NCBI GenBank assembly: GCA_030695265.1
Contig: JAUYTA010000475.1
Coordinates: 1-11,154, forward strand
From: Bacteroidota bacterium
GTDB taxonomy: Bacteria > Bacteroidota > Bacteroidia > Bacteroidales > Prolixibacteraceae
DNA length: 11,154 nt
Reading direction: 5' to 3'
Shown piece by piece: positions 6,660 through 11,154 of the stretch (its first letter is position 1; each line of letters opens with the position of its first letter). Both the position numbers and the translations under genes were made by a program. The notes beneath the pieces were generated by a model, which saw nothing but the letters and a program-made list of their open reading frames with translations, searched no databases and was not told the origin of the DNA.

Positions 6660-8327
6660 ATGAATAGTAAATACAATAAGCTGGAACTTGGCTGGCCTGG
6701 TAAAGACCTCGAAGTAAAACCCGAACCCCGGGTATTGATTGAAGACCCCGAAAAATCGTATGGCGAAACCGACACGGAAAACATGCTCATCCATGCCGAT
6801 AATCTACTGGCTCTTAAAGCGCTTGAACAAAATATTGCCGGCAAAATAAAGTGCATTTATATTGACCCGCCTTACAATACCGGAAACGCTTTTGAACATT
6901 ACGACGATGGTTTGGAACACAGCATGTGGCTCAATTTGATGAAACCACGATTGGAGATACTGTATAAACTGTTGGCCAACGAAGGTAGCATGTGGATTTC
7001 GATTGACGACGATGAATGCCACTATTTGAAGGTGTTTTGCGATGAACTTTTCGGCAGAAAAAATTTTGTCAGCAATGTAATCTGGGAAAAGAAATATTCA
7101 CCTCAAAACGATGCCAAATGGCTTTCGGATAGTCACGACCACATTCTGGTTTATGCAAAAAACAAAGAAATTTGGCGACCTTGCTTGTTGCCTCGAACTG
7201 AGGAAATGGATAACCGGTATAAAAATCCAGATAACGATGAAAGAGGATCATGGAAACCCGCAGATTTCTCAGTTAAAACATATTCAAAAAATTCTGATTA
7301 TCCTGTTGTACTTCCATCTGGTCGTATTGTAAATCCACCCCAAAGTAGATGTTGGGTTACATCTAAAGAGCGTTTTGATGAGCTTGTGGCAGATAATCGA
7401 ATTTGGTTTGGCGAATCAGGAAATAATGTACCTTCTGTAAAAAAATTTCTAACTGAAGTCAAACAAGGTTCTGTATCAAAAACAATCTGGAATAGAACAG
7501 AAGTTGGAGATAATCAGGAAGCAAAAAAGGAAATAAAAGCGTTTGATAATGATAATGTTTTCACTACTCCAAAACCTGAAAGACTAATTCAACGAATTAT
7601 TCAATTAGCATCCAATGAAGGAGATTTTGTACTTGATTCATTTTTGGGTTCAGGAACAACCGCAGCCGTAGCCCATAAGATGGGGCGTAAATGGATTGGG
7701 ATTGAATTGGGCGAGCATTGCAACACTCATTGTTTGCCGCGCCTAAAAGTGGTTTGTGATGGAACCGACCAGGGCGGTATTTCCAAAGCGCTGGAATGGA
7801 AAGGTGGCGGAGGTTTTAAGTTTTACGGTTTGGCTCCAAGCTTGCTCAATAAAGACAAATACAACCAATGGGTCATCAATCCCAATTACAATGTGCAATT
7901 GCTGGCCGCGGCCATGGCACGCCACGAAGGGTTTACCTTTTGCCCCAGCGAAACGGTCGTTTGGAAACAAGGATATGCTACCGAACATCATTTCATCTTT
8001 ACCACCACCAACACAATCACTCCTGATGTGCTTGAACAGATTTTGAGTGAAATGAAACCCGAAGAAAGTTTGCGGATTTGCTGCGTTGCTTATAAAGAGG
8101 AATGCGAAGAAATCAGCACACGTATCGAAATCAGGAAAATACCTGATGCCATTTTGGGCAAATGTGAATTTGAGAAGGAAGATTATTGCACCGAAACAAA
8201 CATTATCAACATGCCAGCCGATCCAGACCAGCCAGCATTTGTGCCTTCATACATCAGCCCTGAAATAAAACCAAGTCCGGCAAAGATTAAAAAGGAAGAT
8301 CCGACCCAATCGAAATTATTGTTTTAA
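6660..8327 (+). CDS. mod: type III restriction-modification methyltransferase subunit Mod
   Basis: DNA adenine-N6 methyltransferase that protects sites and gives the Mod-Res complex its specificity. Catalytic motif IV DPPYNTG at 69-75 precedes the S-adenosylmethionine motif I DSFLGSGTT at 326-334, the beta-class order used by type III Mod; DPPY points to adenine. The tail of motif I continues as HKMGRKWIGIEL. The segment between, about residues 190-320, is the expected target-recognition region. Length 555 residues is normal and the frame is intact. Bases about 7250-7640 are near 30% GC, against roughly 50% in the sampled parts on either side, which suggests exchange of the recognition domain. 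It is followed by a KilA-N gene and res in the same direction. ATG 6660 begins directly upstream of the family segment LELGWPGKDLEV. Confidence 0.93.
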   Translation: MNSKYNKLELGWPGKDLEVKPEPRVLIEDPEKSYGETDTENMLIHADNLLALKALEQNIAGKIKCIYIDPPYNTGNAFEHYDDGLEHSMWLNLMKPRLEILYKLLANEGSMWISIDDDECHYLKVFCDELFGRKNFVSNVIWEKKYSPQNDAKWLSDSHDHILVYAKNKEIWRPCLLPRTEEMDNRYKNPDNDERGSWKPADFSVKTYSKNSDYPVVLPSGRIVNPPQSRCWVTSKERFDELVADNRIWFGESGNNVPSVKKFLTEVKQGSVSKTIWNRTEVGDNQEAKKEIKAFDNDNVFTTPKPERLIQRIIQLASNEGDFVLDSFLGSGTTAAVAHKMGRKWIGIELGEHCNTHCLPRLKVVCDGTDQGGISKALEWKGGGGFKFYGLAPSLLNKDKYNQWVINPNYNVQLLAAAMARHEGFTFCPSETVVWKQGYATEHHFIFTTTNTITPDVLEQILSEMKPEESLRICCVAYKEECEEISTRIEIRKIPDAILGKCEFEKEDYCTETNIINMPADPDQPAFVPSYISPEIKPSPAKIKKEDPTQSKLLF

Positions 8328-8403
8328 ATATTCATTGAAATAACGAAAAACTTAAGCACAAAGAAGTAACCGAGGAATGCAAAGGGAGAAAAATAGATTC
8401 AGC

Positions 8404-8428
8404 AAAAGCATTGAATTCGATGCTTTTT
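8404..8428 (+). terminator. possible terminator between mod and the KilA-N gene
   Basis: AAAAGCAT at 8404-8411 pairs with ATGCTTTT at 8420-8427; adding a T-G wobble and a G-C pair gives a 10-base stem with an AATT loop, ending in five T. It lies 77 bases after the mod stop. The hairpin is AT-rich, so read-through is likely. It is also a near-perfect 24-base palindrome centred on GAATTC. Confidence 0.5.
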
Positions 8429-8438
8429 AAAATAAAGC

Positions 8439-8472
8439 TTGATTAACTGGTGATGTAAGAATATTACAATTG
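8439..8472 (+). promoter_or_regulatory. candidate promoter for the KilA-N and res genes
   Basis: TTG at 8439-8441, a 23-base spacer and TACAATTG at 8465-8472 (one mismatch to TAnnTTTG), just downstream of the terminator-like hairpin. It would give a leader of about 20 bases before ATG 8499. If real, res would be expressed separately from mod, a common way to let methylation precede cutting. Confidence 0.35.
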
Positions 8473-8498
8473 GAATGAATCAATAAAACGAAAGAGTA

Positions 8499-9365
8499 AT
8501 GAGCAAATCTCAAAAAATTAGTGTTGAAAATTTTGAAATTGTTATTTTGACACAAAAACAGGATGATTATATATCTCTCACTGATATGGCAAAATTCAAA
8601 AATGCGGAAACAACGGGCTTGGTCATATCGCATTGGCTTAGTACAAGATACACCGTAGAATTTATGGGATTGTGGGAGCGGCTGAATAATCCACTTTTTA
8701 ATGTTACTGAATTCAGTAACATTAAAAATGAAAGTGGAAGCAATGGTTTTGTATTATCGGCAAAGCAATGGATTGAAAAAACAAAAGCGATAGGAATTAT
8801 TTCAAAAACCGGCAGGTATGGAGGCGGTACATATGCCCACAAAGATATTGCATTTGAATTTGGCTCTTGGATTTCTCCTCAGTTTAAATATTACTTAATC
8901 AAAGAATATCAACGACTTAAGGCAGATGAAACCGACCGGTTAAAATTGGAATGGAATGTAAAAAGACTGCTAAGCAAAACCAATTATCATCTGCAAACCG
9001 ATGCGGTACAAAAACAAATCCTGCCAAAGAAAAACTACAGTAAAAACAACGAATGGCTGGTTTATGCTGAAGAAGCAGATTTGTTAAATGTGGCACTATT
9101 TGGTTGCACAGCCAAAGACTGGCGGGATGCCAATCCTGAATTGGTAGCCAAAAACCTCAATATCCGCGACATGGCAAGCATTAACGAACTCACCGTTTTG
9201 TCGAACATTGAAAGCATGAATTCGGTGCTTATTCTTCAAGATATAGAAAAGACAGGTCGTTTTAAACAATTGTGCCAGATTGCCGATTACCAGCTGAATG
9301 TACTCAACACAAAAGAAACCAGTAAATCAATCAAAAAGTCGGATAATAACACCTTAAATGCCTAA
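8499..9365 (+). CDS. KilA-N domain protein in a type III R-M locus
   Basis: Encodes 288 residues, no signal peptide. Residues about 10-147 form a KilA-N domain, a DNA-binding module named from phage P1 KilA and frequent in phage and mobile DNA: DDYISLTDMAKF, SHWLSTRYTVEFMGLWE, then FVLSAKQWIEKTKAIGI, SKTGRYGGGTYAHKDIAFEF and WISPQFKYYLIKEYQRLK. The C-terminal half is the segment often fused to it in Bacteroidota (EWLVYAEEADLLNVALFG, TAKDWRDANPEL, NIRDMASINELTVLSN). It lies 171 bases after mod and 28 before res, same direction. The N-terminal half is very AT-rich (25% GC at 8521-8580) and the C-terminal half near 50% (9121-9180). A 34-base perfect palindrome is embedded at residues 66-77. A regulator of the R-M genes or an added defence or control component is possible; the sequence does not decide. 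Confidence 0.9.
   Translation: MSKSQKISVENFEIVILTQKQDDYISLTDMAKFKNAETTGLVISHWLSTRYTVEFMGLWERLNNPLFNVTEFSNIKNESGSNGFVLSAKQWIEKTKAIGIISKTGRYGGGTYAHKDIAFEFGSWISPQFKYYLIKEYQRLKADETDRLKLEWNVKRLLSKTNYHLQTDAVQKQILPKKNYSKNNEWLVYAEEADLLNVALFGCTAKDWRDANPELVAKNLNIRDMASINELTVLSNIESMNSVLILQDIEKTGRFKQLCQIADYQLNVLNTKETSKSIKKSDNNTLNA
8695..8728. repeat. perfect 34-base palindrome inside the KilA-N coding sequence
   Basis: The left half TTTTTAATGTTACTGAA is followed directly by its exact reverse complement; the centre is GAATTC at 8711/8712. The dyad is centred on a codon boundary, so both strands code for FNVTEFSNIK in this segment. Just outside, CCAC (8691-8694) and GTGG (8734-8737) could extend a hairpin across a small bulge. 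Confidence 0.95.
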
Positions 9366-9393
9366 ACTAACTCCGCGCAAATAAGCACCCACC

Positions 9394-11145
9394 ATGAGCA
9401 AAAGCACTGAATTTTTAAGTAACACCATGAGTTTAAGGGAACCGCTTAAACAAAGTTTGGAAGTGTTGGAAAACCTGATCACCAAAAATGAACTTTTAGG
9501 CGATCATGAACTTGCCACAAAAGAAAGCCGTGTAAAAGAGGACTATCAGTTATTTGAGGAATTTGAGCGGAGTTTTCCTTCTGTTTGTTTTTCGATTGCC
9601 ACAGGTATTGGTAAAACCCGGTTAATGGGTGCTTTTGTTACCTGGTTGGTCAAAGAAAAAGGGATAAAAAACTTTTTTATTCTGTCGCCAAACATTACCA
9701 TTTACAACAAATTAAAAGATGATTTTGGCAATAAGGGGGCTGAGAAATATGTTTTCAAAGGCTTGCCCGAAATCTCCAACAATGCGGTTATTATAACCGG
9801 CGAAGATTACGATACCAAAGGAATAAGGGCTACGGATGATTCGATACAAATCAACATGTTCAACATAGGTAAAATCAATGCCGATGTGAAAACCACCACC
9901 AAAGAAGGAAGAACATTACCACCCCGGATTAAAAGGTTTCGCGAAACGATAGGCGACAGCTATTACAACTATCTCGTCAACCTGACGGATTTAGTCATCA
10001 TCATGGACGAATCGCACCGTTACCGCGGCGAACGTGGTATGGAAACCTTGAACGAACTGAATCCTGTTCTTGGAATTGAATTAACTGCCACACCCATTGA
10101 TGCCAAAACCAATCAGCGATTTAAAAATGTGGTTTACGAATATGGCCTTGCCGATGCCTTGCAAGATCGCAAGTACATCAAGAATCCGGCTGTTGTTACC
10201 CGTGCCGATACCAATTTTACAGGGATGAAGGATGACGCGATTGAAAAACTTAAATTGCAGGATGCCATACAAATGCACCGCGACACAAAAATAGCCATTC
10301 AGAACTATGCGGCAGATAATGATTTGAATCCGGTAAAACCAACCATTCTTGTTTCCTGTAAAGACACAACCCACGCCAAATACATTTATGACTATGTTAC
10401 CTCTGAGGAGTTTTACGAAGGAGAATTCAGGAATAAAACCATCCAAATAGATTCTACAAGTAAGTCAGAAGAACAAGTCACCCAATTGCTGACACTTGAA
10501 AAGCCGGATAACAAAATTGAGATTGTAATCCATGTTGATATGCTGAAGGAAGGTTGGGACGTTTCGAATTTATATACCATCGTTCCGTTAAGGGCATCCA
10601 ACGCTTTGACGCTGATAGAACAAACGATTGGCAGGGGTTTGCGTCTGCCTTTTGGCGGAAAGCGGACTGGCGTTGAGAAAGTGGATATGCTTTCAATCAT
10701 GATGCACGATAAGTTTCAGGAGGTTGTTGATGCGGCAAACGATAAAAGTTCAATTTTGTATTCGATTGGTAAAATTAAACTGACCAGATCGGATTTGAAT
10801 TCAAGCAAGGAAATCGTGGAATCAAAAACGAATGATATTGTTGAATTAGAGACCGAACAGAAGAAGATAGCTCAGATAAAGGATGATGATATTCGCAAAA
10901 AAGCAGAACATCAACACATTGTGAAAGTGGCTGTTCATGCTGTAATCAGAGGAATGATTACCAGGAAAGAAATTCAAACACCAGAAGAATTGAATCAGAT
11001 TCAGGTAAAAGAAAAAGCGATTACCGAAATTAAGGAAAGGATCAAAACACATTATCCCGAACAAACTGAGAATGAATTTGTAAATATGGTGAATGAGAGC
11101 AAAGGAGTTCTTACAAAAACCATTGAAAACCTTCGACGACAGTAA
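9394..11145 (+). CDS. res: type III restriction enzyme Res subunit, apparently truncated
   Basis: SF2 helicase/translocase that with Mod moves along DNA and cuts it. Seen: Walker A ATGIGKT at 69-75, Walker B/motif II DESH at 205-208, motif III TATP at 231-234, motif V MLKEGWDV around 383-390, and motif VI IGRGLRLP at 412-419. After these comes a charged helical stretch (about 470-583). The frame ends in TAA after ENLRRQ at residue 583, while Res proteins usually run to about 850-1000 residues with a PD-(D/E)XK nuclease domain at the C terminus; no such motif is present. The window ends 9 bases later, so a frameshift continuation or a separate nuclease frame cannot be seen. A second start at ATG 9427 (MSLREPLKQSL) is possible. 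It lies 28 bases after the KilA-N gene and is probably co-transcribed. Confidence 0.88.
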   Translation: MSKSTEFLSNTMSLREPLKQSLEVLENLITKNELLGDHELATKESRVKEDYQLFEEFERSFPSVCFSIATGIGKTRLMGAFVTWLVKEKGIKNFFILSPNITIYNKLKDDFGNKGAEKYVFKGLPEISNNAVIITGEDYDTKGIRATDDSIQINMFNIGKINADVKTTTKEGRTLPPRIKRFRETIGDSYYNYLVNLTDLVIIMDESHRYRGERGMETLNELNPVLGIELTATPIDAKTNQRFKNVVYEYGLADALQDRKYIKNPAVVTRADTNFTGMKDDAIEKLKLQDAIQMHRDTKIAIQNYAADNDLNPVKPTILVSCKDTTHAKYIYDYVTSEEFYEGEFRNKTIQIDSTSKSEEQVTQLLTLEKPDNKIEIVIHVDMLKEGWDVSNLYTIVPLRASNALTLIEQTIGRGLRLPFGGKRTGVEKVDMLSIMMHDKFQEVVDAANDKSSILYSIGKIKLTRSDLNSSKEIVESKTNDIVELETEQKKIAQIKDDDIRKKAEHQHIVKVAVHAVIRGMITRKEIQTPEELNQIQVKEKAITEIKERIKTHYPEQTENEFVNMVNESKGVLTKTIENLRRQ

Positions 11146-11154
11146 TTTTGCGCT

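Noticed and set aside
6422..6856. Minus-strand frame of 144 codons spanning the repeats and the mod start
   Set aside because: It is antisense to mod for part of its length and runs through the AAATGAAAC repeats; no family features.
8342..8447. Short frame reading KHKEVTEECKGRK in the mod-KilA-N gap, suggestive of a decayed gene
   Set aside because: There is no start codon, it is too short, and it resembles low-complexity intergenic sequence.

Overview
The window looks like a chromosomal segment of a Bacteroidota bacterium, probably Bacteroidales-like. It has a fused FeoA-FeoB iron transporter, a tRNA without an encoded CCA end, several promoters of the Bacteroidota type (TTG, about 19-23 bases, TAnnTTTG), moderate to low GC, and a secreted glucuronoyl esterase beside a rhamnose kinase, as expected of a plant-polysaccharide degrader. 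The assignment rests on these traits alone.

Left part (1-2164): the 5' portion of feoAB runs leftward off the window edge. A divergent promoter region with a perfect dyad separates it from a rightward pair: an unrecognised 240-residue protein with a HEAT-like stretch and a 98-residue thiamine-binding-like (MTH1187/DUF77) protein. A tRNA-Arg(ACG) with its own good promoter and a strong terminator follows.

Middle part (2165-6246): a secreted CE15-type glucuronoyl esterase whose 3' end dissolves into a degenerate 9-10 base tandem repeat, then rhamnulokinase. Convergent with these is a leftward gene for an exported protein with a C-terminal TonB-like domain. The esterase and the kinase fit removal of glucuronoyl-linked decorations and use of rhamnose, but the rest of a rhamnose pathway is not present here.

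Right part (6247-11154): a 413-base gene-free stretch with short repeats that resemble the end of an IS21-type element leads into a type III restriction-modification locus: mod (beta-class adenine methyltransferase), a KilA-N domain gene, and res (SF2 helicase/translocase). Three things stand out. The target-recognition part of mod and the KilA-N half of the middle gene are strikingly AT-rich against GC-richer flanking parts, suggesting swapped specificity modules. A perfect 34-base palindrome lies inside the KilA-N coding sequence. The res frame stops at 583 residues, before any recognisable endonuclease domain, so restriction may be lost or encoded in a further frame beyond the window. KilA-N genes next to R-M genes are known; their role in such loci is poorly understood, and this locus is the best candidate for something new here.
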